DNA from: Pectinophora gossypiella
Taxonomy: Eukaryota > Arthropoda > Insecta > Lepidoptera > Gelechiidae
Length of the DNA stretch: 64,000 nt
NCBI RefSeq assembly: GCF_024362695.1
Contig: NC_065420.1
Location: 156,501 to 220,500, forward strand
Direction of reading: 5' to 3'
The position numbers and the translations under genes are program-made. Below are positions 21,136-32,792 of the stretch, piece by piece. Position 1 is the first letter of the stretch, and the number at the start of each line of letters is the position of its first letter. The notes beneath the pieces are model-generated. The model made no database searches. It saw only the letters and a list, made by a program, of their open reading frames with translations, and had not been told where the DNA came from.

Positions 21136-21835
21136 GAAATAGAATAAGGAATAATACTACGTATAAAACCAAACACCTTATAAAACGACATCTCTCCGCC
21201 CTCCACCAGCGTCTGAGCTGGGTTTACCTCGACTCCCCTCGAACATAGTTTAGACTTCAATCGTGAACAAATCGTGAAGGCTGCGCGCGGACCGATGCAT
21301 TTTTTTATCTATTATGTTCTTCGATTATGTTCGAATTTTAAAATTGGACGCCGATGTTCTTCCGTTTGGGTACACTTGCGTGGCGTCTATAAATATATAT
21401 TTATTTATTATTAGGGAGATCAACAGCATTCACTTACTGTTCCTTTATGGATGTAGTATTACTCTTTGACTTACTGTCTAATCCTTAAACTAGTAAAAAA
21501 GCCAATTATAGATCCCCACAAATATTTATTTTTCATGGTGATTGTTCATCAAAACATGTTAATAGGTAATTTACAATAAAATTGAACCTAATCAAGTAAC
21601 TAGTTCAGTGATTTTATTAAGTGCTTATTTATTTATCTTCATTGTTATAAAATTTCTTGTTTGTGATTTGTAAGGAAGCAACTTTCATAGGTAGTACTAC
21701 CTACCTAAGTGATAACGCGTAGGTATTGTAATTAGCAGCCCTCAGACGCACAGTTGCACATGTTGATAATGTTAATGTGTAGTGTCTGTGTAAAATGAAG
21801 TCGCTTGTATGAACTGTCCAGGGTCTTTTCGGGTT
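21136..21835 (+). repeat. Interspersed repeat, longest copy (family R)
   Basis: AT-rich repeat containing CTGGGTTTACCTCGACTCCC, GCTGCGCGCGGACCG, AAATATTTATTTTTCATGGT and a terminal GTATGAACTGTCCAGGGTC. An inverted partial copy lies at about 54990-55330 and a diverged one at 14756-14965. No coding capacity or clear termini. Confidence 0.5.
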
Positions 21836-22791
21836 GATTCGTTCACTGACACTTCAATAGGTATATATTTTTTTAGAAAATTTAGTAAAAGATGTAGGTA
21901 TATGAACAAAGTTGAACACAATTTAACGCGCTTTAATTTAGTACTTATTATTTTTCTCTATTAGAATAGAAATTAGATCTTCACTAGGTGCTGTAACAAA
22001 AAAAAATTGAAGCTGGGAAAGCCTGGCACTGCCACCAAAAAATGGCTTATAACTTTTGAACGGCAGACCGACAAAAATCTAGTATTTTTTCTGTTTAGTC
22101 AGAATCCCGCTCCGTGACAGTGGCAGCGCCAGGATAGTACACTGTGGAAGGCGAAAGAGGAACGAAATATTCCTATAAAACACAATCTTAATTGTGAACA
22201 TTTATTCCCAAACAAGTGGTTTATTATTATCACAGAATCATCAAGTCAAACTTATGAGTAGTTGTACAATCATCAAATGTCAATTTTCTTTTGATTTTTA
22301 AGAAATAGATCTTTAACAATTAATGGAAGAAAAATATATTTGTAGGTTTATATTTATTTATCAAACATAACAAGGAGTTCAGAAATAAACGTGACATGCT
22401 CTGCACTATGCATAGCAACGCGGGCCTCCCGCGGACACATGTCGCTTACATACAAAAATACTTGAGATTCTTAAAAGCAAGTGTACTTAGTCTTTAGTAG
22501 AACTTTCTAATTAAAAAAATGCAAAAATAACTGCAAGTGCTTTTAGCATTTTCCCTGCAAAGGTAGGTAATCACAATATACGCTTACAAACTACTCTTAA
22601 ACCTCACGTATCCAAGTAAGGTATATAATATACAATCGAGAGGTAGGCACAGTTACACTGTGGTTACAGCGCTTGTCGGTCTGTCAGTTGGATCACGTTC
22701 AGACAGCTTAAAATCACTCGCACTTCAATCGTAAACAAATATGATGAGACACATCAAGAACGAAACGCTCAACACTCGGCGGGCGCTCGCC
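21836..22791. other. 3' flank of the tejas-like gene
   Basis: AT-rich; minus-strand AATAAA at 22353-22358 could serve the gene's main polyadenylation. No other gene seen. Confidence 0.35.
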
Positions 22792-25700
22792 TCAGTCGAA
22801 GCCGGGCGGCGGCGTGACGCCGGCGGCGCCCGCCAGGCGGAACTCGCACGCCTCGGGGTTCAGCTGCGAGGGCGGGGCGGCCCGCGGCGCGCGCCTGGCG
22901 TCCGTCGTGGAGCACGAGCCCATGGCGCGGCTGATCGCGTCCACCATGTACCAGTGTGCCGCGTTGGGATCCACGCTGCTGAGCAGCGAGAAGATCTCGC
23001 ACTCGGACACCGACAGCGTCACCTCGCCCTGCCCGGTCTTGATATGGCGCGGCGCGCCCGAGTACGGCGGCGGCGGCGAGTTCACGCCCAGCGCCGGGGA
23101 CGACCTATGGCCGGGGGAGAACGGAGAGTCTCGGCACTCGGGGACAGCGGGGGCACCGCCGAACGCTCCGGGGGGCCGCGGGGGACAGGGCTGCGAAGCG
23201 TAGGCCGAGTGCAGTGACATACTCGAACACGAAAGGTAGGGCGGCATCGGATGCATCGGGGCCATGTGCGGCATAGGCATGGGGGGCACGTGTGGCGACG
23301 GCGGGAACAGGAAGGGCACGGGCGCGGGGTAGGGCGGCGCGTATGGCAGGAACGGGGGCGGCGGCGGCCGGGGCTCCGGCGCCACGCGCAGCGCCGGCCC
23401 GCGGCTGGGCCGCGCCGACGGGGCCACGGCCGCCACGGCGTCGGGCTCGCGGGCCGGCGCCGGCGGCTGCACCGCGGGCTCGGCAGGGGCCGCGGGTTCT
23501 AGCTCGAGGCGGCCGGAGCCCGAGCTAGCGTCGGAGGCTGGCGGGGAGGCCGGCGCCAACTGCGGCACGCGGGTGTCGAGGCGCGGCGGCTCCAGCAGGC
23601 TGGGCACGTGGCGGCGGTACTCGTCCACGAACTCGAGCGCGATGCCGTCGCGCAGGTAGGCGCTGATGTCGGCGAAGTTGGGCGTGGCGCCGCTCTCGAG
23701 CGCGGAGAACCGCGGGAACAGGTAGCCCTCCGCCCCCTGCAACAAGCAGCGCGTCACTCAGCCGCCACGGCCCGCGTCCCGCGGCTCCCCGCGCTCCACG
23801 TGGCGCGGCCCCGTCGCCCCAAATACTAACGTCCATTATGAATGTTAAGACTGGGACCGCGCCTGCGCTCGTCTCACAGTATAGCTCCGGGGTCGCTTAA
23901 ATACTATAATATCCAACAGTTGATGGATACAGGCTTATACTAATTTATTATAACAAAACAACACTTTGATGCCGATTGTATTACTGATATGAACAGAGAC
24001 TATTCATACGCGATATGATATAATTTATTTAATAAAAATATAGTAATGCATTGAATAAAAATAATTATTTATCTTTATGGGAATTAGACATACACATGTG
24101 TAATATAAATCGTAATTTTTTACCGAAATACGTTTTCGCGATATCGATAGTCATCAGACAATATCCGAAAGAGGAGTTACAAATCACGTAAGTCCAAGAG
24201 TAGTGTGTAGTAATGTGATATAATATTACAACAACATAAGTATACATAGTTTCAGTTTAGTAGTCAGCTTAGTGTTGGATCAACCGAGGGCAACGAGGAT
24301 AACAAAGTTTATGCACAATATTCAAAAGGAAATTTAACAATATATCGATTGATAATTATGTATATATGGAAAACGAAAAGATGCAATTGTTTCCGGTGAA
24401 AGATACGTAACGTATGCATTTAACGTCCGTCATTCGAGAGACACGCAGCCAACCGCGCGGCCGCCGCGGCCTGCGCTCGGCGCCGCTGCAGCGCCGAGCT
24501 GGCCACGCTCACGGCGCTGGGGGCCGGCGAGGGGGCGGTGGCCGGCGAGGGGGCGGTGGCCGGCGAGGGGGCGGGGGCCGGCGAGGGGGCGGCGGCCAGC
24601 GAGGGGGCGGGGGCGGGCGCGGGGGTCGCGGCGCAGCGGGCCGCCGCGCGCAGCCGCTGCAGCCGCCGCGCCAGCACCGAGCTGCTGGCCGACACGCAGC
24701 TGGCCGCGTCGTCGGCGGCGCGCAGGCGGCGGCGCAGCGCCAGCAGGCGCGCGGCGGCGCGGGGCGGGGCGGGCGCGGGGGGCGCGGGCGGCCAGGCGCG
24801 CATGCGGCGCGGCGGGCCGGGCGGCAGCTGCGACGCGGACGCCGACACGTCGCTGGCGCCGTCCTCGTGCATGTGCAGGATGGACGTGAGCAGCGAGCGC
24901 ACGTCCAGCGAGCACGCGTCCGACTCCGAGCCGGAGCTGGCGGGCGAGGCGGGCCGCAGGCGCGGCGGTACACTCACCGCGCCGACCGCCGAGCCGCGCG
25001 GGTCCGCGTGCCCGCCGCGGATCAGCTCCAGGTCGATGCGCACGTCGCACTCCGTCGACGTGTCTATCAGGAACAGCTCTACGATGTTCTCCTGTGAACA
25101 CGGTCGCACATGTGACCTCCGTTCGCAGTCGATTTGAGAAGAGCGAACGTGGGGCAGGGTTACCTCGTGGTCCACGTGCAGCACGTTGCCCACGAGGCGG
25201 CGGTCGCGCACCAGGCGCAGCAGCGCGGCCGAGGCGGCGTGCGGCCAGCGCCGGCCCGCCGCGGCCGGCCGCACGCCCGCCAGCCGCGCCCGCACGGCCT
25301 GCGCCGGCAGCCGCGCCCACTCGCGCCGCAGCGGCTTTAGCGCCGACACGGCCGCGCGGTCCACCGTGCCGTAGTCCACGTGCCGGACCTGAAATTTCGA
25401 TCCGCCGCTTCCAATTCAGATTACCCACAGATCTGTCTCTCTGCATCTTCGACACACCCACTCCGGGAAATTCAGACAGCGCCGACGACGTCGCTCCTGG
25501 CTTACCGATGTCGAACGGGAAAGGAAAGCTGCACAACTAACTCGTAGGAAAGCGATGATAATCATGTATAAAATAATCAAAAGGCAACAACGACATAACA
25601 AAGGCTGACTAAGTGAGACTGCCCTCGCGGCACGATAACCTTAGGACCCAATTCGCGCTGCGCGCGGTCGCCCTACCACGAGAGTTGGACAAAATTATCA

Positions 25701-28700
25701 AAAATACGGTAGAAAAATCTTGTAAGCAAATTAACAAAGGGGTTGAAAATCCAGATAAGTGCTCGATGGGTTACCTTGACGGTGTCGGTGTCGAGGCGCT
25801 GCACGATGAGCGAGCGGTGCCAGTCCCGCTCGAACACGCTGCTGCAGTAGTGGCCCACGCGCACGGCGCCCACGGCCAGCGAGCGCGCCCGCCCCGAGCC
25901 GCGCTCGTAGTACTCGCTGCGGGACAACCACAACCTGACTGACCATTGCACACTGTCTATTTTTTTATTACTTTTAGTAATTAACATAGGTCATAAAGTA
26001 ATATAAGCTGCTGGTGTTTCAAAAATAATCAAATAAAATGAATTCACTAATAATAATGCGCTTCTATTTTTTTGCTCCCTAAAATATCGTCAAAAAATCT
26101 TTTATTGAGACCTGCAATTTAGGGCTAGTTGCAGAGCTGATTCTTTTAAGTAAGAAGTGCGTTTTGATTGGAAAAATATTAAATGAGTTGAATATACAGG
26201 GTGTTGGTGACATCGTAACGAAAACTGAGTAATGATTCAGACCATGATTCTGAGTTGATATCAAGAGGAACTTTTCATCGCAAAAGTATAGAACTGAAAA
26301 TAATTTTAAAAAATACAAAATAATTAATGACTTTTCAGACAACGAATTCCACTTGATAGTTGATATCGATTCAGAATTATGGTCTGAATCATCCCCTTCA
26401 GTATTCGTTACGGTGTCACTAACACCCACACGTACTTGTACGGCTACCTGTATGTACTTGTATGGGGTGTAAGTGACATCGTAACGAATACTGAGAGGGA
26501 TGATTCAGATCATTATTCTGAGTTAATATCAAGTGGAATTTTCAATCGCAAAACTATAGAATTGAAAATACTTTACAAATACTAAAAAAAAACATGAATT
26601 TTGCTACGGAAAATTCCACCTGATATTTACTCAGGATCATGGTCTGCATCATCACTCGAAGTTTTAGTTGGAATGTCACTAACACCCTGTATTGTAGCAA
26701 AGTTCAAAAAGTGCCCTAAAGGAGGTCGGCCGCTCAGCTCAACATCCTTGCCTACTTATATAAGTGTGTGCTTGTGGGTGTACTGACGTCATCTCATCCA
26801 TCATGTTCTCCATGGCGATGTGGTGCTGGTCTCCGAGGCGGTAGAACCAGAAGTGGCTCGGCGAGTACACCTCTCCCAGCATGAGCTCGAGCATATCCCC
26901 GGCCGCCAGCGAGCTCACGTCCGCCTCCGGGATGCTCTCCGAGAACGACATGCAGTCCGCCGGGAACACGTCCGGGTCCTACGCACCACCATTGGCATTA
27001 TACCCACTTAGAAAAAGGCGAAACACCCGATAATAAATCTAGTAATATTCTGTTTACCTAAACATTAATTTATCTTAAGTGCAATTTACACAATATATTT
27101 TACATCATAGACGGCGATACGGCTATCACGTTGGTCTATAACAGAAAGCTTGGTGAAGAGCGGGTGATGTACTGTTACTACGAGGGTCGAGAATAGGTTT
27201 AAAACAACTTTTTAAAATCACTGTAAAGTTTGAAATTGAAATTAACTTATTTAGTAATTACAGAAATTTGGTATGTCCGCCGCGAGGTTCACAATCACAC
27301 TAATTTTAAATTTAGTATATTGATACGCTCGCCACAGGCGCTCTTTTGTCATAGTTTGAGTAGGTAGTATAATTGTTACTCTATGTCGCAATGGATCATA
27401 TAAGCTTCTAGATGCAAGTTTTCTAATTTTTAGTATGGCGCGTATAACAAGTACACTCACGAAGTCAATCCAGGGCAGAGCGTCGTCAGCGTCCGGCGCG
27501 GCGTCGGCGCTGGATGGCGGGTCGCCGAGCCGGCGGACACGCGGCCGCGGGTCGTGCAGGCGCAGGGCTCCGCCCCCGAGCGGGGCGCGCGCGTCGTGCA
27601 AGCGCAGGGCTCCACCGTCGGCCGCGCCGCCCGCCACGCGCACGCCGGGCAGCGCGCAAGCCAGCGCCGACACGCTCGTCAGCCCGAACCGAGAGAAGTT
27701 CAGCTCGCGCCCGTACCGCTCCCTGCCACGATGTGATAAAATCTTACGCTCGTACTCGGACCACCTTCCATTGCTCCTGGTAGCATCCTCTCCGATTACA
27801 AGACAAAAAAACTAGAAAACTTTACAACTAAATGTAGTATTACCTTATCTCCGAACGGGCAATAAAAAATCTTGCATTGTAATATGTGAATGCTTACCTG
27901 TATAGCTTCATAAGGTCAGTGCAGAGTACTCCGTCCGGGCTGTCGAGCACCAGCTGTGTCACTTCGGCTTTCAGCTGTTCCAGTCTGTCCGCTTTGCTGC
28001 TGCTGCTACCTGCACATGTCATGTCCAACTATCAGGCTTTTACTTGTACAAACTTTTGTTAAAGACAACCTATAATATGAATAATTTCAATAAACTATGC
28101 ATTACAATGGAAAAGAACTTGATCTGTTCAAGAAGCATGACATTCACTTTGCAAGCAATTTTTTTTTGTTGTATCATATTGGTCATTGTCATCTCTCCCG
28201 TAATAAACATATATTTCTTATAATTCTAGTGTGTTTTTATAGGAGAGAAGTTATAATTGGCTATCTATTTCTTATTATAACCCTTTGTATCATATTTTTA
28301 TAACAATGCAAATGATATTACATTAATAGATGTCATCAATTCAGCATCTACAGTATAAAAACCAATTAGTACAAAAAACTTACTAGAGACAGTGTGTGGA
28401 TCAGATTCAGAAGTACATTTGCCTGAGTCACTGTCTCTGTAAGATTGATCATTGTCCAAATCCTGACTACTGTCATATATTGGTAGTCGCTTCCGAAGAA
28501 AGTTTTTGTAAGCCTCCATTGAAGTGGTGTTGTGTTCACTATGACCATTATTATCCTTAATGTGTTTTGTTAAGTCAGGGGCAGGTTCATGTTTATTTGT
28601 TAAATCTACTTGAGGGGATAGCCTCTGTCTTGTATCACATCTTGTCCTGTTCTCTTCATTTGTCAAGTGCATGTGCTGCTCCTTCACAACATTTGGTAAA

Positions 28701-29306
28701 TTAATGTTTGGTGTCTTAGATGTCATAAATGTTTTTGCAATCAAATCTGGAGCTGGTTTGGCCTTTACTTCAGCTACACTTCTTCTTTTTCCTTTGCTGT
28801 TGGTTAAAAGAGCATAATTTATAACAATTATAACATAACTGGGAATTTATCAGCTTATATACAAGTTCACAAATATATGGAGTGTGCTACAAATATTCAT
28901 ACTCACAATTTTACATTAGATGGTATTTTTTGTTTCTGTACAAAAGAATCAATGTGTTTCAGTTGTTCAGGTACTATTGGAACCAGCACAGGATTGCCTC
29001 CAACACCCTGGAACTGTAAATCATTGGTATTAAAATAAGAACATTAGAAGAAACTCATAAACGTCACATATAGTCCCATTACATATTAATAAAATAAGGG
29101 CTTTATAAAAGTGAACATACCAAGAAGCAGTCGCCGCAACGCTCCTTGAGGAACTGTAAAGGGTCTCGGTAGCCAAATTTGGTGATGGGCAGTGGTGCAC
29201 CCATCATGTTGCGGAAGTCCCGCAGCAGATTCATCAGCGTCATCTCCGTCGGACTCGATACCACGAGCGACCGCAGCACCGACTTCAAACCCTTTATGTC
29301 CTCCAT
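22792..29306 (-). CDS. tej: LOTUS and Tudor domain protein, tejas/TDRD5-like
   Basis: Ten exons, phases closing throughout: 29306-29121, 29013-28907, 28796-28384, 28009-27898, 27722-27461, 26978-26788, 25916-25775, 25388-25164, 25091-24978, 23736-22792; 898 residues. Residues 1-90 form an OST-HTH/LOTUS domain (LRSLVVSSPTEMTL, APLPITKFGYRDPL), the part that in Tejas/TDRD5 binds and stimulates Vasa. A second LOTUS-like unit starts in exon 4 (LKAEVTQLVLDSPDGVL) and ends in exon 5 (FSRFGLTSVSALA). Exons 6-9 make an extended Tudor domain: SPSHFWFYRLG, EYYERG, FERDWHRSLIV, VRHVDYGTVD, ENIVELFLIDTS. The last exon adds FPRFSALESGATPNFADISA then a long proline-rich tail. Family members act in germline piRNA ping-pong in nuage. 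The alternative, tapas/TDRD7, is possible but the first LOTUS unit fits TDRD5 better. Exon 9 may end in another way (see 24420-24977). Confidence 0.8.
24420..24977 (-). CDS. Alternative C-terminal extension of tejas exon 9
   Basis: If the exon 9 donor (GTGAGT at 24977) is not used, the frame runs on for 185 further codons to TAA at 24420, giving a 769-residue isoform. The stretch begins VSVPPRLRPASPASSGSESD and includes LDVRSLLTSILHMHEDGASD, with GC-rich third positions like neighbouring exons, then alanine/proline repeats built on a PSPA(P/T)A unit. Minus-strand AATAAA at 24024-24029 could end such a transcript. It may be a retained-intron terminal exon; without transcripts this is inference. 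Confidence 0.45.
   Translation of the reverse strand: MSVPPRLRPASPASSGSESDACSLDVRSLLTSILHMHEDGASDVSASASQLPPGPPRRMRAWPPAPPAPAPPRAAARLLALRRRLRAADDAASCVSASSSVLARRLQRLRAAARCAATPAPAPAPSLAAAPSPAPAPSPATAPSPATAPSPAPSAVSVASSALQRRRAQAAAAARLAACLSNDGR
24530..24625 (-). repeat. Short degenerate minisatellite in the tejas extension
   Basis: About six GGCGAGGGGGCGGTGGCC-like 18-bp units read on the plus strand, encoding the PSPA repeat on the minus strand. Confidence 0.55.
26195..26690. mobile_element. Composite MITE: two palindromic halves with a spacer
   Basis: In the intron between tejas exons 6 and 7. The left half runs CAGGGTGTTGGTGACATCGT to CGTTACGGTGTCACTAACACC; the right half starts GGGGTGTAAGTGACATCGTA and ends TGTCACTAACACCCTGTA. 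Each half is itself an imperfect palindrome around GATTCAGACCATGATTCTGA. They are joined by about 35 bases (CTACCTGTATGTACTTGTA). The same left-spacer-right order is seen at 60592-60885. Confidence 0.65.
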
Positions 29307-30694
29307 ATTCTTATTAATATATTTTAACTACCTGCAATGTCGAATGTATGAATGAAACTCATAAAATTCATACTCCTAACCTTGTTTAGTTAATCAACCA
29401 TTATTTAACTATAATGCTGATCGACAAAAGGATGAAACATAATAGGTAGGTACCTACGTTAGCGATAACAAGTATTTATCTTGCAAATCTTGCAATTTAC
29501 CGGCTGCATGAACACGAAGTACTCATATATCACGAAGTTTAACACATCACTAGATATTTTAATACAATAGAAATTATCGAAAAGTGATCTAAAACTTACC
29601 TACCTGATAACAATAAATAAAACAAACAAAAATCATATTGAAGTCCTACCGCCAAGCAAAGCAACTATGATGAAAGAGAACTTATTTATGTAAAATAAAT
29701 AAAATCAAAATGTAGGACAACAATTCACCATTGCCACGTTCTATTTGCTTACCTACCTATTTAAAAAAGAGGTCCTTCAACTCCTTCAACATATATTTTT
29801 ATTATCCTTTCCCAAGGACTAGTCCTTTCCCCATGCTCGAGACGAAGACGAGAGAACGAAGTGAACGAACGAACTTGAAATGAACGGAACCAAATAAACA
29901 TGGCAATAAACCTCCAATAAACAAACAATAAAACTGAAAACTTGTGCGATAAGCTAGTGTTGTACTAGTTACAAATAATATTTTACAAATTTTAAAGAAT
30001 CGGTGTAATTTTATGGCGTATCAGTTTGCTGGTCTTATGATAGAACCAAACTTTCTAATCTAATTTATTGATTTGATAGTTAACACGACTATTTTAATTA
30101 CTTTTTCGAATTTTTTCAGGGTAAATTGTAGTCCTTTGCCTTCTCATTTCGAGTAGACTTTAAAAAAAAGTACAACAAAAATTGTACAAAAATGTCAATT
30201 TTGACAATCCTCGGCTTTTTGGCGGGAGGCGGGAACGGGATAGTTGCTTTCTTCATTGAATAATCTAAATAATTAATACGAAGTGGTGTTTTGTGGTTAA
30301 TGATCGCATTAAGTTAGTCGGAAGACATTCGCGAGTGTTATTATATTGGAGTATTCAATAAACAAAGTGTATCTGCCTATTTTCGCTTCGTGTCAGGAAG
30401 CCGCTTCATAACTCAAAAGTTTATGCGGACTTTTGAGTTAATTCGTTTGGGGTTCGGAGTAGGAGTCTACTCCGAGGGTGGGGGCTTAGGTTTCATCATC
30501 ATCACCTTTCATTATTTCATTAATCATCAAGAAAAAAAATACGTCAGACATGGCTGTATGGGCATAGTTCCCTTTGCCTTACCCTTCGGGGAAAACCAAA
30601 CCAAAAAAAAAAAAATTGATTGTTGTGATATTGCTTTTTGCGATCGTACTCGAACGAATTACGTAAGGATAAACGTATTTGACTTTTCTGAACG
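29307..30694. promoter_or_regulatory. Divergent promoter region, tejas / ND-30
   Basis: 1.4 kb separates the two start codons, which point away from each other. A repeat (about 30215-30612) occupies the ND-30-proximal part. No TATA box or initiator could be assigned. Another short RTE- or SINE-like tail (GGCATAGTTCCCTTTGCCTT) ends about 90 bases before the ND-30 start codon. Confidence 0.45.
30215..30612 (+). repeat. Interspersed repeat next to the ND-30 start
   Basis: Sequence from GGCGGGAACGGGATAGTTGC through GTTCGGAGTAGGAGTCTACT to GGGCATAGTTCCCTTTGCCT is repeated at about 35405-35760 in the Cactin intron with ~90% similarity by eye and small indels; the tail alone is also at 35264-35330. 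Confidence 0.65.
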
Positions 30695-31492
30695 ATGTCT
30701 TTCTTCCTAAAACGCACCTTGGGTGCTAGCTGCAATCTTGGCCGCGTTGTTTTGAGTAATGTGAAACCAGCGAGCATTCAGTTGGTGGCGACTAAGACGG
30801 AACAGGCAGCCCCACAGGTGGAGACTCGGCCGACTGTTGCCAAACTAGATCCCCTGCAGAAGTCGCAACTAGTTGATTTTGGAAAATATGTTGCTGAATG
30901 TATGCCCAAATTTATTCAGAAAGTGCAGATCACATCTGGGAATGAACTGGAGGTGCTGATCCCGCCTGAAGGTGTTATTCCAGTGCTAACCTTTCTAAAG
31001 GACCACCATAGCGCTCAGTTTGCCAGTCTGATCGACATAGCAGGCATGGATGTGCCTACAAGGCCAAACCGATTTGAGATTATTTATAATCTACTTTCTT
31101 TAAGATACAATTCCAGAATCAGAGTCAAAACTTACACTGATGAGTTGACTCCGGTAGATTCAGCATGCGAAGTATTTAAAGCAGCCAACTGGTATGAGAG
31201 AGAGATTTGGGATATGTATGGAGTGTTCTTTGCCAACCACCCTGATCTAAGGAGGATCCTAACAGACTATGGCTTTGAGGGCCATCCCTTCCGCAAGGAC
31301 TTCCCATTAAGTGGGTATGTGGAGGTGCGCTATGATGACGAGCAGAAACGTGTGGTTGTAGAGCCATTGGAATTGGCGCAGGAGTTTCGCAGGTTCGAAC
31401 TGAGCGCCCCGTGGGAGCAGTTCCCTAACTTCCGTGGCAACCCTGTGGAGGATGTGAGCACCCCTGCTGAGGAAAAACCCAAGGAGAAGTAG
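30695..31492 (+). CDS. ND-30: NADH dehydrogenase (ubiquinone) iron-sulfur protein 3, mitochondrial
   Basis: A 265-residue, intronless coding region for the 30-kDa (NDUFS3/NuoC) core subunit of respiratory complex I, in the peripheral arm facing the matrix. The first ~35 residues (MSFFLKRTLGASCNLGR) are basic and hydroxylated as in a mitochondrial targeting peptide. The NuoC domain follows, with LLSLRYNSRIRVKTY and the family signature EREIWDMYGVFFANHPDLRR then ILTDYGFEGHPFRKDFPLSG. The C-terminus (ELAQEFRRFELSAPWEQF) is the conserved tail. Length matches insect orthologues. A polyadenylation signal lies 40 bases after the stop. It is divergent to the tejas-like gene and convergent with Cactin. 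Confidence 0.95.
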   Translation: MSFFLKRTLGASCNLGRVVLSNVKPASIQLVATKTEQAAPQVETRPTVAKLDPLQKSQLVDFGKYVAECMPKFIQKVQITSGNELEVLIPPEGVIPVLTFLKDHHSAQFASLIDIAGMDVPTRPNRFEIIYNLLSLRYNSRIRVKTYTDELTPVDSACEVFKAANWYEREIWDMYGVFFANHPDLRRILTDYGFEGHPFRKDFPLSGYVEVRYDDEQKRVVVEPLELAQEFRRFELSAPWEQFPNFRGNPVEDVSTPAEEKPKEK

Positions 31493-31531
31493 AAGAACCT
31501 ATATTACCAATAGTCTGTTAATGATAATGTA

Positions 31532-31537
31532 AATAAA
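31532..31537 (+). terminator. Polyadenylation signal of ND-30
   Basis: AATAAA 40 bases after the stop codon. Confidence 0.7.
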
Positions 31538-32792
31538 ATGATATCTCACACTAACCATGTTTCATGTCTTTTCAATTACATCCTATTATTTCTATCAATT
31601 GGGTAGTTTCCTAGGTAAATGATAAATTATGAAATTCTTATTACTAAATAAAGACATCTAAAGGTAACAAAAAACATTTCTTTTTTGTTTAACTTATGAA
31701 TTTTAATAAAAAGAAATGTAATAATAAGTGTGTCACGTTGTAATGTTTTTCTATGACATCACAGGTTGCTTTTTTATATAAATTCCATCACAATTTCATG
31801 TTTTGACATTTAGTAAAAAGTAACTGTTTTGAAGTCCAAAGATGGATATGATGAACCTTATGGTGATAAGGGATCAGCCTATCGCCCATAACATTAGTCC
31901 ATCATGTCGTATCAACAGTGGCTGCAAGTTGTCTTTGATTACTTGTGGCTCTGCCCACCCCATTAGGGATTACGGGCGTGAGTTTATGTATGTGTATGTA
32001 ACTGTTTTGACTAAATGGAAACTACCATATTATTATCTCTTATTATAAATAATTTTTAAAAACCAATATTTAATGAAAATTTATTGAATATTATTGATTT
32101 ATTGTGAACTAGTCAGTTTTCTTTTATCACCAGAGAACTTCAAAAGAAATAGAATGTGCCTCATCCAGGAGCTGCTGATGGAATGTATGAGTATGATAAA
32201 TAATGATTTCTTTTTAATTCTAATAAATTATTAAAGGGTCTTAAACATTGGTATAGGGTTTTCGAGGTATAGAGATTGGGAAATTACGACTTAAATCATA
32301 AAAATAAATAAAATGTCTATGGAATCCTTTATTTAAACTCTAAACAATGTTCAAACAGATAGAGTATCTTCATTGGCTGGATTATATAGAAATATTTGCA
32401 GTTTATTCACAATAATTACCTTGTTTTTAATGGCTTAAGGCATACTGAATACTTGAGGCACTATTGTATTGTGGTAAAATGTAGTAAGTACTATAGACAT
32501 AGTGGCACAGAATAAACAACAATACTATGTATAGAGTGGACACTCTGCTTCGCACCAACACAACCTTACTTGTGGGGTAGAGTAGAGTGGCTAGAGTACC
32601 CACACAGTGCATGTCTGTGTAAGAACCAGATTTTTGTGTGAAGTGCGTTACCTGGAAGAAATTGCTATTTAGTAATAAGGCCGCCTATTGTACATTTTAT
32701 GTCCTACTTGTATACTGTTCTTGTGTGTCTGACTGTGCAATAAAGAATATTGTATTGTGTCTGGGGTATGTTAGTAGTAGAAGGTGTAACAA
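31538..32792. other. Spacer between ND-30 and Cactin 3' ends
   Basis: AT-rich. A common lepidopteran repeat scrap (TGCCCACCCCATTAGGGATT) is near 31955. Minus-strand AATAAA motifs near 32325 and 32401 could end Cactin transcripts. Confidence 0.4.
32640..32760 (+). repeat. LINE/SINE 3' tail fragment in the Cactin 3' flank
   Basis: TACCTGGAAGAAATTGCTAT, then AATAAGGCCGCCTATTGTAC and a terminal TGCAATAAAGAATATTGTAT: the arrangement typical of lepidopteran non-LTR retrotransposon tails. A related ATTGCTACC..AATAAAGCCGCC stretch lies at 37015-37060. Confidence 0.55.

Noticed and set aside
22741..23502. Plus-strand frames opposite the last tejas exon
   Set aside because: GC-rich shadows of the minus-strand proline-rich exon.
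24430..25536. 368-residue minus-strand frame overlapping tejas exons 8 and 9
   Set aside because: Out of frame with the Tudor exons and almost entirely Arg/Ala/Gly; a shadow frame.
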